DNA from: Dolichospermum sp. DET69
Lineage (GTDB): Bacteria > Cyanobacteriota > Cyanobacteriia > Cyanobacteriales > Nostocaceae
Assembly (NCBI GenBank): GCA_017355425.1
Contig: CP070233.1
Location: 1,901,501 to 1,965,500, forward strand
Length of the DNA: 64,000 nucleotides
Reading direction: 5' to 3'
Below, in pieces: positions 11,130-20,610 of the stretch. The first letter of the stretch is position 1, and each line of letters opens with the position of its first letter. The translations under genes were made by a program, and so were the position numbers. Below the pieces are notes generated by a model. The model was not told the origin of the DNA. It did no database searches and saw nothing but the letters and a program-made list of their open reading frames with translations.

Positions 11130-12112
11130 ATCAAAAAGTCTTGGTAACCGGAGGTGCAGGCTATATTGGTTCCCACGTCGTCCGTCAATTAGGAGAGGCT
11201 GGTTATGATGTGGTTGTATATGACAATTGTTCTACAGGTGTAGCTCAATCTGTACTGTATGGTGAGCTAATAATTGGCGATTTGGGAGATATAGACCGCC
11301 TTTACCAAGTCTTTGGTAAACATCAATTTAGTGCAGTTCTGCACTTTGCAGCCAGCCTAGTTGTACCAGAATCCGTTGCCTATCCCCTCGATTACTACGC
11401 CAATAACACCCGCAATACCCTGAATTTACTTAGGTGCTGTAGTGTTATGGGCGTTAACCAATTAATATTTTCTAGTACAGCCGCGGTTTACGGCGAACCT
11501 CAAGAAAATCCCGTCACAGAGTTGACTCCCACTCTACCCATTAACCCCTACGGACGCTCCAAACTGATGAGCGAATGGATGATCCAAGACTATGGACTAG
11601 CATCTAGTTTCCGGTATGTAATTCTCCGCTATTTCAATGTAGCGGGAGCAGACCCCGGTGGTAGAATCGGACAAAACTCCAAGAATGCAACTCATTTAAT
11701 TGCCAATGCTTGTAATGCCGCACTGAAACGCCAATCAGAATTCAAGATTTTTGGCACTGATTTTGCCACTTCAGATGGTACAGGCATTCGAGACTATATT
11801 CATGTGGAAGACTTAGCCGCAGCCCATGTTGATGCGTTACGCTATCTGGAACTAGATGGAGACAGTCAAATTCTTAACTGTGGTTATGGAAAAGGTTATA
11901 GTGTTAGGCAAGTTGTGGAACGAGTCAAAGCAATTTCTGGGGTCAATTTTCCCGTAATAGAAGTAGAGCGTCGTCCTGGAGATCCAGCCTGTGTGACAGC
12001 TTATGCAGAAAAAATTAAACAGGTATTGAATTGGCAACCCAAGTATAATAACCTGGATAATATTATCTCCAGTTTTCTAGATTGGGAGAAAGGTAAGTTG
12101 TTAAAAAACTAA
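11126..12112 (+). CDS. galE: UDP-glucose 4-epimerase
   Basis: GalE interconverts UDP-glucose and UDP-galactose and would supply galactose for the polysaccharide. It is an extended short-chain dehydrogenase with the NAD-binding 'VTGGAGYIGSH' at residues 7-17, the serine region 'FSSTAAVYG', the catalytic 'YGRSK' near residue 142, and 'RDYIHVEDLAAAH'. At 328 residues it has normal length. The start overlaps the sugar transferase stop. Its own stop codon (12110-12112) lies at the edge of a MITE-like element, which may have displaced the original 3' end. Confidence 0.95.
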   Translation: MNQKVLVTGGAGYIGSHVVRQLGEAGYDVVVYDNCSTGVAQSVLYGELIIGDLGDIDRLYQVFGKHQFSAVLHFAASLVVPESVAYPLDYYANNTRNTLNLLRCCSVMGVNQLIFSSTAAVYGEPQENPVTELTPTLPINPYGRSKLMSEWMIQDYGLASSFRYVILRYFNVAGADPGGRIGQNSKNATHLIANACNAALKRQSEFKIFGTDFATSDGTGIRDYIHVEDLAAAHVDALRYLELDGDSQILNCGYGKGYSVRQVVERVKAISGVNFPVIEVERRPGDPACVTAYAEKIKQVLNWQPKYNNLDNIISSFLDWEKGKLLKN

Positions 12113-12280
12113 GAGGATGTTTTAAAAGTTTTCAAGGTATAAATTAACCCCTCTTGTAAACCTCTCTCCGCTTCGGGGAGAGGCTTTGAAACCCCCATTC
12201 CCTCGTAGGGAAGGGGGGCAGGGGGGTTAGGTTTTTGGAGATTATTGGTTTTATTTAATACTTTTCAAACACCCTCTAAG
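12111..12280. repeat. MITE-like element, copy 2
   Basis: A 170-base element with imperfect terminal inverted repeats: the left end CTAAGAGGATGTTTTAAAAG matches the reverse complement of the right end at about 18 of 21 positions. An internal hairpin 'cctctctccgcttcggggagagg' is present. It is the short form of the element at 5525-5987 and starts within the galE stop codon. Confidence 0.65.
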
Positions 12281-12285
12281 GATTT

Positions 12286-12660
12286 GTGAAAATTTTTAGT
12301 CATCAAAAGACAACTTTTGCTATGATGGTGGAAATTTATTCCCGTACGGGTTATGGATTTTACGTTACAGCGGTTTCCGTTTTTATGATGTACATCTTAG
12401 CCCCCTCATCGCTTGCGGGGAGGGGGTTGGGGGTGGGGTTCTTGTACCTCATAACACAAAGGAAGTGCTGTAAGTTGAAACTTAAGTTAAAAATACCTTA
12501 TCTGTTGGCTTCTACACCCGCCCAGAAATGAATTTCCGGGCTAATAGCCAAAGTTTACTAAAGTAAACTAAGGATTTGTGAGAATTTTTAGTAATCAAAA
12601 GACAACTTTTGCTATGAAACTGGGAATTCATTCCCGGACGGGCTATGGATTTGACGTTAG
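12286..12660. repeat. Two copies of an 80-base repeat family
   Basis: The segments 12286-12368 and 12577-12660 align closely ('tttttagtcatcaaaagaca', 'acttttgctatga', 'attcattcccggacgggcta', 'tggattttacgtta'). A third, inverted copy is at 32275-32375. Two short open frames (12286-12531, 12578-12778) are translations of this repeat and are not genes. Between them is a 'cgcttgcggggagggggttgg' hairpin. Confidence 0.6.
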
Positions 12661-12663
12661 GGA

Positions 12664-12838
12664 CTTCCAATTAAAAAAATACCCAAAAAGTTCTTGTAGT
12701 GCGGGCATCTTGCCCGCTAATCATCAAGGACGGGCATCTGCTCCCCTAATCATCAAGGACGGGCAGGATGCCCGCTAATCATCAAGGACGGGCAGGATGC
12801 CCATCCCACAAAATTGGGTAATTTATTTTTTGGTGTTC
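12664..12838. repeat. Cluster of 'cgggcaggatgcccg' hairpin repeats
   Basis: A dispersed hairpin repeat is present here with a small internal amplification, the unit 'ctaatcatcaaggacgggca' occurring three times in a row. The ends 'acttccaattaaaaaaatac' and 'cccatcccacaaaattggg' match the copies near 51 kb. The remaining 270 bases to the wzc start show no gene and probably contain its promoter. Confidence 0.65.
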
Positions 12839-13109
12839 CATTAAGTTGAAACTAATGAATAAATCCGTATTTCTACGCTCTTCGCATTCAAGGAATAGAG
12901 ATAAAATTAACCCCAAAACTTTCTTAGGTCAACTGATTTTTCGCTTAATTAATGTCTGATTTTACACTGCGAAGAGAATAACAGCTTATCGCTATTTAAG
13001 AAAAGTTAATTGCTAACAGCGTGAAATGATTGATTTTTGTTCAAACACCTGATCTACAATTTGTATAGCGCGTCAGTTCTATACTTAGGATATTTTATTA
13101 AATTAATTT

Positions 13110-15302
13110 ATGTCTATTAACCAAGAAGACCAAGATTCCTCTATTGATATCCAACAATACTGGCTGATATTCAAAAGACGTTGGCTGGTGTCATCAATTG
13201 TCTTTGCCTCCGTGTTCGGAATCACAGTCTTTGTTACTTATACAACAAAACCAGTCTACGAATCCGAAGGTAAGCTGGTTTTTACCAAAAAAGGTGTAGC
13301 TTCATCACTGACAACAAATATCTCCCAACAGATAGGATCACTAGGTGGACTGACAAACCTCAGCAACCCAGTAGATACCGAATCTGAGATCATCCGCTCC
13401 TACCCGATTATTATAAAAACTATTACCGCACTGAAGTTGACCAATGATGAAGGCGTACAGCTTCCCCCGGAGAATTTTCTTAAGAAACTGAAGCTAAAAA
13501 GCATCCGAGGAACAGATGTGTTACAGGTTAGTTACAGCAGTATCAATCCCCAGGAAGCAGCAAATGTGGTAAATTCTCTCATGAAATATTACCTGGAGAG
13601 TAATATTCTCAATAATCGCACCGAGGCTAGATCAGCGCGAGAATTTTTAGCCAAGCAATTGCCAGAGGTTGAGAGACAAGTTACGAAAGCAGAAATGAGC
13701 CTGCGGCGATTTAAAGAAAACAATCGGGTGGCAGTTTTGGATGTAGAAGCTACAACTGGTTTAGAATCTCTAGCAAAATTAGATCAAGCAATTATCGAGA
13801 GCCAAGGGGAATTAGCGGCGGCTTCTACTCGATCTGTAGCTTTGCAGTATGAAATGAAACTGGGTACGCAACAGGCAGTGGATCTCAGTACATTAAGTCA
13901 ATCCCCTGGTGTACAGCAGGTACTCACAGAATACCAAAAAACACAATACGATCTAGCTATAGCGCGAACACTTTATACAAATGATAATCCAAAAGTCGTT
14001 GATTTAATCATGAAAGAGGCATCTCTGAAAACCGTACTAAAAGAGCGAGTTGCCCAGACCGTTGGTAGTTCCGATGCCCTGTCTAAACAGAATTTGCAGA
14101 TAGGAGAACTCAAACAGTCGTTAACTGAAGCACTAGTTAAGTCAGAGGTAGAAAGGTTAGCACTAACAAATAAAATAGGGGAATTGCAGCGGGTATTTAT
14201 AGTTAATAGGAGACGTTTAGATAGCTTACCTCGACTGGAACAACAACAGCTACAGCTACAGCGACAGTTATCTGTAGCACAACTTACCTATCAAGAATTC
14301 TTGAAGCAATTCCAGTTAGTTGCCGTATTGGAGAATCAGAATGTTGGTAATGCGCGGATTATCTCCCAGGCTTTAGTTCCTGAGCGTCCCGTTTCTCCCA
14401 AAAAACCCCTCAACTTAGCACTAGGCGGATTTTTAGGCATCCTTTTGGGTGCAGGAACGGCGTTGCTGTTGGAATCCATGAATCAGGCTCTCAAAAATGT
14501 TGAAGAAGCCAATCGGCTGTTGGGCTTTCCTTTGCTGGGGATGATTCCCCTATATGGTGGGAAAAATCCGAAAAATCAGGAGGAAAGTCGGCGAGAGTTG
14601 CCCTTACTTGATAACATCTATTCACCAGTCAGTACATCCTTTGAAATGCTCCAGACTAACCTGGGATTCACCCTCTCTGACAAGGAATTGCGAGTAATTT
14701 TGGTAACTAGTTCAACAGCTGGAGAGGGTAAATCTTTTGTGGCAGCAAATTTGTCTCTAGCAGCGGCTCATGTAGGACGACGCGTGTTGTTAGTAGATGC
14801 TGATATGCGTCGTCCCCGTCAGCACCGCATTTGGGAAACACCCAATTTGTTGGGATTGAGCAATATTTTAGCTGGTCAGGCGCAGTTAAAAAATACTGTC
14901 CAGGAAGTATCCCCCCTGGTAGATCTGTTACCAGTCGGAAAAATTCCGCCTAACCCGGTGACACTTTTAGATTCCCAGCGCATGGCTGATTTGGTTGAAG
15001 AGGCAAGCAATAATTATGATTTTGTAATAATTGACACGCCCCCCTTGACTGCTGTTACTGACCCTCTAATTGTTGCCAAGTATGTGGATGGGTTATTGCT
15101 GGTTGTCCGTCCTGGCAAGGTGGAGTATTCAGCGATGAGGTCGGCTAAATCATTACTCAATCAGGCGAAAGTGCCTATTTTGGGAATGGCAGTAAATGGT
15201 ATTAGCGAGGAAAGTGGTTATGGTGGGTATTATTATTACAAAGGTTATTATGGAGACCAAGTAGAGAGTAAGGATCATCCTTCTGAAACTAATGTGCGTT
15301 GA
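13110..15302 (+). CDS. Polysaccharide co-polymerase and tyrosine autokinase, Wzc-like
   Basis: This 730-residue inner-membrane protein controls chain length and export of capsular or exopolysaccharide. In order it has a Wzz domain with the first membrane helix near residues 30-50, a long coiled-coil region (about 170-400, rich in 'LEQQQLQLQRQL' heptads), a second helix near 433-455, and a BY-kinase domain with Walker A 'STAGEGKS' near 532, Walker A-prime 'LLVDADMRRP' and 'IIDTPP' near 640. The tail is a tyrosine cluster 'GYGGYYYYKGYYGD', the usual autophosphorylation site. Its TGA stop lies exactly at the border of the adjacent insertion sequence, so the last residues may have been altered. 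Confidence 0.95.
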   Translation: MSINQEDQDSSIDIQQYWLIFKRRWLVSSIVFASVFGITVFVTYTTKPVYESEGKLVFTKKGVASSLTTNISQQIGSLGGLTNLSNPVDTESEIIRSYPIIIKTITALKLTNDEGVQLPPENFLKKLKLKSIRGTDVLQVSYSSINPQEAANVVNSLMKYYLESNILNNRTEARSAREFLAKQLPEVERQVTKAEMSLRRFKENNRVAVLDVEATTGLESLAKLDQAIIESQGELAAASTRSVALQYEMKLGTQQAVDLSTLSQSPGVQQVLTEYQKTQYDLAIARTLYTNDNPKVVDLIMKEASLKTVLKERVAQTVGSSDALSKQNLQIGELKQSLTEALVKSEVERLALTNKIGELQRVFIVNRRRLDSLPRLEQQQLQLQRQLSVAQLTYQEFLKQFQLVAVLENQNVGNARIISQALVPERPVSPKKPLNLALGGFLGILLGAGTALLLESMNQALKNVEEANRLLGFPLLGMIPLYGGKNPKNQEESRRELPLLDNIYSPVSTSFEMLQTNLGFTLSDKELRVILVTSSTAGEGKSFVAANLSLAAAHVGRRVLLVDADMRRPRQHRIWETPNLLGLSNILAGQAQLKNTVQEVSPLVDLLPVGKIPPNPVTLLDSQRMADLVEEASNNYDFVIIDTPPLTAVTDPLIVAKYVDGLLLVVRPGKVEYSAMRSAKSLLNQAKVPILGMAVNGISEESGYGGYYYYKGYYGDQVESKDHPSETNVR

Positions 15303-16652
15303 CACTCTCAGGGCTAAAGCCGCTGAGATTCTTTGATCAAAGACATGACTTGCTCGTCCAGGATTTCTCCAGCACAAGTAGAGGTCTTATCTCCCAAAGC
15401 ATTGCTCATGTCTAGCATGAAAGTGACCGTATCCCTACCGTACTCAATCCTCGACTTGTGGATATTTCTAGCTGCATTTTCATCTCTATCCATCACACAA
15501 CCGCATTTACAAATATGCGTTCTGGTGGATAGAGATTTTTTGACAATTTCACCACAGCCAGAGCATTCTTGGCTTGTATATTGCGGATTGACCGCTACTG
15601 TGACTCTCTTGAATACTTTCCCGAAATATTCAAGCCAGACACGAAACTGATACCAAGATGCGTCGTTGATAGACTTGGCTAGACAATGATTTTTCACCAT
15701 ATTTTTAATTCTCAAATCTTCGTAGGATATCAAGTCGTTTGACTGAACTACGCACCGTGCTAATTTCACAGCATGGTCTTTACGTTTCCTACTTATTTTG
15801 AGGTGGCGTTTACCTAAAATCTGTCTAGCTTTGCCTCTATTTTTTGAACCTTTGACTTTTCTGGAAACACGACGTTGTGAACGTTTAAGAATCCTTTCTC
15901 CAATACGCAGAAATTTAGGATTCTCAATCATCACACCATTGGAGTCAGTGTAGTATTCTTTCAAGCCTACATCTAATCCAACTGTATTTCCTGATGGAGT
16001 TATATCTTCTTGGCGATTAACATCAATGCAAAACTGACAATAATAGCCATCAGCCCGTTTAACTAGCCTAACTCGTTTAATTTGATTTATTTGATAAAAA
16101 TGCAAATCACGAGTCCCTTTGATCTTTAATCTACCAATACCTTTTTTATCAGTGAATGTGATAGATTTACGATCTTCTGAAAGCTTCCATCCTGATGTTT
16201 TGTATTCGACAGAACGGCAGTCTTTTTGAAACTGAGGATATCCCTTTAATCCAGGAATATTCTTTTTACAGTTATCGTAAAACCGAGAAATAGAAGACCA
16301 TGCTCGTTCGGCGCTGGCTTGTCGTGCCATTGAGTTAAGTTCATTAGCGAATGGAAAATTAGCCGCCAAAACAGCGCAATATTTCTGCAAGTCGTTTTTG
16401 CCCGTATCTTTTACGTCCATCCATAGCCGAATACAGCTATTCCGAACGAATTGAGCGGTGCGAATTGCATCATCTACTGCGCTAAATTGAACTGATTTCC
16501 CGTAAGTTTTGAACTCAAAAACTAGCATCGCTTTTACCTCCAACCTTATACTACTCTTCATGGTGTAAGATTGTCAAGATATTTAGCGGTACAAGATTTA
16601 AATAGGTTAAAACCTATCGTGTCGCTTATATCTCAGGGCTGAAGCCACTGAG
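15301..16652 (-). mobile_element. IS200/IS605-family element carrying tnpB only
   Basis: The element spans the tnpB gene, with CTCAG...CTGAG hairpins at both sides (15307-15327 and 16632-16652) and a further perfect palindrome ATAGGTTAAAACCTAT at 16602-16617 near its left end. There is no tnpA in the window, so movement would need a transposase in trans. The right end abuts the stop codon of wzc (TTGACACTCTC). Ends are estimated from the hairpins, and the left end may extend to about 16690, where GTTGAC recurs. Confidence 0.6.
15314..16528 (-). CDS. tnpB: RNA-guided nuclease TnpB (IS605 OrfB)
   Basis: TnpB is a RuvC-like nuclease guided by an omega RNA made from the element's right end. All three acidic residues are present: D186 in 'VGLDVGLKEY', E270 in 'LISYEDLRIKNM' and D349 in 'MDRDENAARN'. 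A zinc ribbon with cysteine pairs lies between the last two. I start at the ATG at 16528 (404 residues) because a clear Shine-Dalgarno GGAGGT precedes it. The upstream in-frame ATG at 16561 lacks one. The gene sits opposite to the exopolysaccharide genes, between wzc and the Uma2 gene, and appears intact. Confidence 0.92.
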   Translation of the reverse strand: MLVFEFKTYGKSVQFSAVDDAIRTAQFVRNSCIRLWMDVKDTGKNDLQKYCAVLAANFPFANELNSMARQASAERAWSSISRFYDNCKKNIPGLKGYPQFQKDCRSVEYKTSGWKLSEDRKSITFTDKKGIGRLKIKGTRDLHFYQINQIKRVRLVKRADGYYCQFCIDVNRQEDITPSGNTVGLDVGLKEYYTDSNGVMIENPKFLRIGERILKRSQRRVSRKVKGSKNRGKARQILGKRHLKISRKRKDHAVKLARCVVQSNDLISYEDLRIKNMVKNHCLAKSINDASWYQFRVWLEYFGKVFKRVTVAVNPQYTSQECSGCGEIVKKSLSTRTHICKCGCVMDRDENAARNIHKSRIEYGRDTVTFMLDMSNALGDKTSTCAGEILDEQVMSLIKESQRL

Positions 16653-16930
16653 CTTTACGCTTACCGGATACTTCTGTAAGAGTTGACTTTGTTCCCTGCT
16701 CATGCAACACTTAGTTAGATGAAAAGAAAGTTTGCACCATGCAACATTAATAAAATTAGCTGTGTTTTAGAAGTTGAGCTTTGATGGTCTTTTGATCTCA
16801 GTTCCTTCCTCGCAACCTGCTCGTAACTGGGAAGGCCAAAGTACGGGAAAGCTGTGTCTAATTATGGTGTAATCTTCGAAACAATCTCTGCGATCGCCAA
16901 CCAATAAGTACCTGGACAAATCATAAAGAT

Positions 16931-17491
16931 ATGACCATCAGTGCCGTAAAAGATATTACATTGGAAAAGTTCTTAATGATGCCGGAGACTAAGCCTGCGT
17001 CAGAGTTCTTGAATGGGGATATTATTCAAAAACCTATGCCGAAAGGAAGACACAGCCGACTGCAAGGGAAACTTAGCAGCGAAATTAATTTGGTGAGTGA
17101 ATCTGAAAAAATTGCCTATGCTTTTCCTGAACTCAGGTGTAGCTTTGGTAATCGCTCAATTGTTCCTGATATAGCAGTTTTCACATGGGAACATATTCCC
17201 TTCCTGGCAAATGGAGAAGTTCCAGACCGATTTGAACAGTCTCCAGATTGGGTAATTGAGATTCTTTCTCCTGAACAGAAATCAAATAAAGTGATTGGCA
17301 ATATCTTGCATTGTATGGAGCATGGGTGTAAATTAGGATGGTTTCTTGATCCTGATGATTTAAGTATTCTGGTATTTTTATGCGATCGCCAACCAATGCT
17401 GATGGAAAAAACTGATATTCTGCCTGTATTGGTAGGAGTAGATTTAAAATTAACTGTTGATGATGTATTTGGCTGGTTGAAAATGGCTTAA
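16931..17491 (+). CDS. Uma2 family (DUF820) putative endonuclease
   Basis: A 186-residue protein of the Uma2 family, which is greatly expanded in cyanobacteria and has a PD-(D/E)XK restriction-endonuclease-like fold. Visible signature parts are 'LEKFLMMPETKPASEFLNGDI', 'KGRHSRLQGKL', 'RSIVPDIAVFTWE', 'PDWVIEILSPEQKSNKV' and 'GCKLGWFLDPDD'. The aspartate and the Glu...Lys of the fold seem present. Biological roles of these proteins are not established. It lies between the IS element and the flippase and is probably a passenger in the polysaccharide locus. Confidence 0.88.
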   Translation: MTISAVKDITLEKFLMMPETKPASEFLNGDIIQKPMPKGRHSRLQGKLSSEINLVSESEKIAYAFPELRCSFGNRSIVPDIAVFTWEHIPFLANGEVPDRFEQSPDWVIEILSPEQKSNKVIGNILHCMEHGCKLGWFLDPDDLSILVFLCDRQPMLMEKTDILPVLVGVDLKLTVDDVFGWLKMA

Positions 17492-17583
17492 CTAAGCAAT
17501 ACCTTGGACAAAATAAGAGTCTTACTAAACTGGTGACAGTTTTCAGATATGCCAGGAAATATGCCCAAAATGAAAATTGGCTC

Positions 17584-18912
17584 ATGCTAGATAAATTCAA
17601 TCTTAATAAGAGGTTATCACTGCTCAAATCAAGTGATAAACTGAGGGGGATTATTGCGAATACAGGTTGGTTATTTGCTGACCGCATCCTTCGCATGGGT
17701 GTGGGGTTATTTGTGGGGGTTTGGGTCGCTCGCTACTTAGGAGTACAACAGTTTGGGGTTTTTAACTATGCTACTGCTTTTGTTGCCCTATTTAGTACCC
17801 TTTCTACCCTTGGTTTAAATGCCATAGTAGTCCGCTCTATTGTCCGTGAACCTGAAAAGAGATCCCAAATTTTAGGAACAGCTTTCTGGCTAAAATTGTT
17901 TGGTGGTATTGCTGCTTTAGTATTAGCTGTTAGCTCTATTATTGTGTTGCGTCATGATGACCAATTGACTATTTCCCTAGTAGCTATATTGTCATCTGTA
18001 GGGATTTTTCAGGCTTTTGACACTATTGACCTTTGGTTTCAGTCTCAGCTACAGTCAAAGTATACTGTCATTGCTAAAAATACCGCTTTTGTCATTACTG
18101 CTTTAGTTAAAGTAGCCTTGATCAGTTTTCATGCTCCATTAGTTGCTTTTGCTTGGTCGGGCTTAGGAGAGGTAATTTTAGGGGCGATCGGTTTGATCAT
18201 ATCCTACAGAGTTAGGGGTTATTCACCTTGGTTGTGGACTTGGAGTTCACCACTTGCTAAGACACTCCTAAAAGAAGGTTGGCCTTTGATTTTGTCTGGT
18301 TTAGCTATTATGGTTTATGTGAAAATTGACCAGATTATGCTTGGGCAGATGCTTGGAGATAAAGCAGTTGGTCTTTATTCAGCAGCCACTCGGATTTCTG
18401 AGGTTTGGTATTTTATCCCTACAACTATAGTTTCTTCAGTTGCGCCCGCGATTTATGCAGCAAAAAAAGAAGCAAGTGAAGCTATATACTATCGGCAGAT
18501 AAAACAATTGTTGCGGATATTGTCTCTACTTTCTGTGACTATTGCTGTACCCATGTCCTTTTTGTCTACTCCAATAATTACGATGCTATTTGGTAGCAGC
18601 TATGCCCTGGCAGGTACAATATTGGCTATTCATATTTGGGCTGCTTTGTTTGTATTCATGGGGGTTGGAGCATCCCCTTGGTTTATTGCTGAGGGGTTGA
18701 CTAAACTTCCTTTCCAAAGAACTTTACTGGGTGCAATTGCTAATGTTTTATTAAACCTGATTCTTATACCAATGTATGCTGGAGTTGGGGCTTCTATAGC
18801 TACTGTTATATCTTATGGAATTGGTTCAGTATTTGCTAATGCTATAGATTCAAGAACTAGGATAATATTTAATTTACAGATGAAATCACTTGTATTTTTT
18901 TGGCAAAAATAG
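17584..18912 (+). CDS. Oligosaccharide flippase, Wzx-like
   Basis: A polytopic membrane protein of the MATE/PST superfamily that moves lipid-linked repeat units across the inner membrane. It has about twelve hydrophobic helices. The opening 'NTGWLFADRILRMGVGLFVGVWVARYLGVQQFG' is typical of RfbX/Wzx proteins. I prefer the ATG at 17584 (442 residues). A GTG at 17533 in the same frame would add 17 residues, and neither has a strong ribosome binding site. Together with the polymerase gene at 24.4 kb it defines a Wzx/Wzy-dependent pathway. Confidence 0.88.
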   Translation: MLDKFNLNKRLSLLKSSDKLRGIIANTGWLFADRILRMGVGLFVGVWVARYLGVQQFGVFNYATAFVALFSTLSTLGLNAIVVRSIVREPEKRSQILGTAFWLKLFGGIAALVLAVSSIIVLRHDDQLTISLVAILSSVGIFQAFDTIDLWFQSQLQSKYTVIAKNTAFVITALVKVALISFHAPLVAFAWSGLGEVILGAIGLIISYRVRGYSPWLWTWSSPLAKTLLKEGWPLILSGLAIMVYVKIDQIMLGQMLGDKAVGLYSAATRISEVWYFIPTTIVSSVAPAIYAAKKEASEAIYYRQIKQLLRILSLLSVTIAVPMSFLSTPIITMLFGSSYALAGTILAIHIWAALFVFMGVGASPWFIAEGLTKLPFQRTLLGAIANVLLNLILIPMYAGVGASIATVISYGIGSVFANAIDSRTRIIFNLQMKSLVFFWQK

Positions 18913-18977
18913 GTTATAAATTTACTAGCAGATAGTAATTTTATATTGGTAATACATTTAATACGGATAAACACAGT

Positions 18978-19643
18978 ATGTACAACTATCAAGTAAGTTT
19001 AAAAGGCCTTTTCAGATTTGAATTGATAAGCTTATATGGAAGATTGTTTTTGAACTCAAAACCAAAATTGAACCTTTATGACAAAAATTTACTCAATTTG
19101 GGATCTGGAGGCAGCAAATTTGAGAGTTGGATAAACGCTGATTTTTTTTCTCTTGGGGTTAGAAATTTTTTCAAAAAAAATACTAGTAAACCTGATTGGA
19201 TGATGGATTTAAGATTTCCTCTTAATTGTGATGATGATGTCTGGGATGGAGTTTTTACAGAACATACTCTTGAGCATCTATATCCAGATCAGGCAATTAT
19301 CTTACTACAAGAATTATATAGGACAATGAAGCCTGGTGCTTGGCTCCGAGTAACAGTTCCTGATTTAAAAAAATATGTAGCTTATTATTCTGGTCAAAAA
19401 ATACACGAAAAATTTGATCGTTGGGAGACAGGATGTGATGCCATTAGAAGTTTAACTCAAGACTATTTTCATGTATCTCTTTGGGATAGTGAATTTCTAG
19501 GAAAATGTTTAAATGACTTGGGGTTTATCAATGTTAAACAAGTTTCTTTTAGGCAAGGAACTGATTTATCATTGTTGAATGATAAAGAGGAGAGAGCCTG
19601 GGAAACTTTGTATATGGAGGCTCAAAAGCCTATTGAATCTTGA
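18978..19643 (+). CDS. SAM-dependent methyltransferase, class I
   Basis: A 221-residue methyltransferase. The SAM-binding glycine motif is 'NLGSGGSKFESWINADF', and the motif 'WDGVFTEHTLEHLYPDQAIILLQELYRTMKPGAWLRVTVPD' is typical of small sugar or peptide methyltransferases in polysaccharide clusters. It could methylate a sugar of the repeat unit, which is inferred from position. It is cytoplasmic, with no membrane segment. The gene is more AT-rich than the flippase before it. Confidence 0.82.
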   Translation: MYNYQVSLKGLFRFELISLYGRLFLNSKPKLNLYDKNLLNLGSGGSKFESWINADFFSLGVRNFFKKNTSKPDWMMDLRFPLNCDDDVWDGVFTEHTLEHLYPDQAIILLQELYRTMKPGAWLRVTVPDLKKYVAYYSGQKIHEKFDRWETGCDAIRSLTQDYFHVSLWDSEFLGKCLNDLGFINVKQVSFRQGTDLSLLNDKEERAWETLYMEAQKPIES

Positions 19644-19666
19644 ATGAACTAGTGTAAGAAATAATT

Positions 19667-20572
19667 ATGAAAACTCCAGTTGCATTTATCATATTTAACC
19701 GTCCAGATACAACCAAAAGAGTATTTGAAGCCATTCGTGAGGCTAAACCTCCCAAACTTTTAGTTATTGCCGATGGACCGCGTGTAGACCGTCCAGGAGA
19801 AGCAGAAAATTGTGCTGCGGCTAGGGCGATTATTGAAGGCGTTGATTGGGAATGTGAGGTATTGACTAACTATTCAGACGTTAATTTAGGATGTGGTAAG
19901 CGCGTATCCACAGGTATAGACTGGGTGTTTGATCAGGTAGAAGAGGCTATTATTTTAGAGGATGATTGTCTACCAGATCCCAGTTTTTTTAAGTTTTGCG
20001 AATTAATGTTGGAGGAATATCGTCATGATCAAAGGATAATGAGCATTAGTGGAACTAATTTTTTAGGAACATGGAAATCCTCCATTCAAAGTTATTATTT
20101 TTCTTACTACGGTGGTATCTGGGGTTGGGCATCTTGGGCAAGAGCATGGCAATATTTTGACTATGAAATGAAATTATGGGAAGAAAGTGAAGTACACTGT
20201 CTTATGCGTGATATTTTGGGTAGTGAAAAAGAATATAAAAATAGAGAAAAAGTATTTTCGGAAACTTTTGAAGGTAAGAAAAATATTTGGGGTTATCAAT
20301 GGCATTTTGCTCGCTTGGTGCAGTCTGGTCTATCTATTGTTCCTACAGTAAATTTAATATCCAATCTAGGTTTTGGTGAAGATTCTACTAATACGAGAAA
20401 CAAAGACAGTGAAGTTTCTAATCTGAAAACACAGAATATGAAATTTCCACTAATTCATCCACAATATATGATGAGAGATGTTGCAGCAGACAAGCTTTAT
20501 TTTGAAAAAATGTATAATCCTAAAATACTCAAAAGAATTTTTAACAAAATCAGACAATTAATTGAAATTTAG
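19667..20572 (+). CDS. Glycosyltransferase, GT-A fold (GNT-I-like/family 2)
   Basis: A 301-residue GT-A type transferase. It starts 'TPVAFIIFNRPDTTKRVFEAIREAKPPKLLVIADGPR', has 'DVNLGCGKRVSTGIDWVF' and the metal-binding acidic motif 'AIILEDDCLPDPSFFKF', then 'ISGTNF' and 'GGIWGWASWARAW'. The same architecture is found in nucleotide-sugar transferases of surface polysaccharide clusters. The donor and acceptor are unknown. It follows the methyltransferase by 23 bases, so the two are probably one transcript. Confidence 0.85.
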   Translation: MKTPVAFIIFNRPDTTKRVFEAIREAKPPKLLVIADGPRVDRPGEAENCAAARAIIEGVDWECEVLTNYSDVNLGCGKRVSTGIDWVFDQVEEAIILEDDCLPDPSFFKFCELMLEEYRHDQRIMSISGTNFLGTWKSSIQSYYFSYYGGIWGWASWARAWQYFDYEMKLWEESEVHCLMRDILGSEKEYKNREKVFSETFEGKKNIWGYQWHFARLVQSGLSIVPTVNLISNLGFGEDSTNTRNKDSEVSNLKTQNMKFPLIHPQYMMRDVAADKLYFEKMYNPKILKRIFNKIRQLIEI

Positions 20573-20610
20573 GCATTAAATAATTGAAGTAGGCATTCAC
20601 TAGAGATATA

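Noticed and set aside
12286-12778. Two similar short open frames that might be paralogous small genes
   Set aside because: The similarity continues at DNA level as a dispersed repeat with hairpins, and a third copy is found inverted elsewhere.
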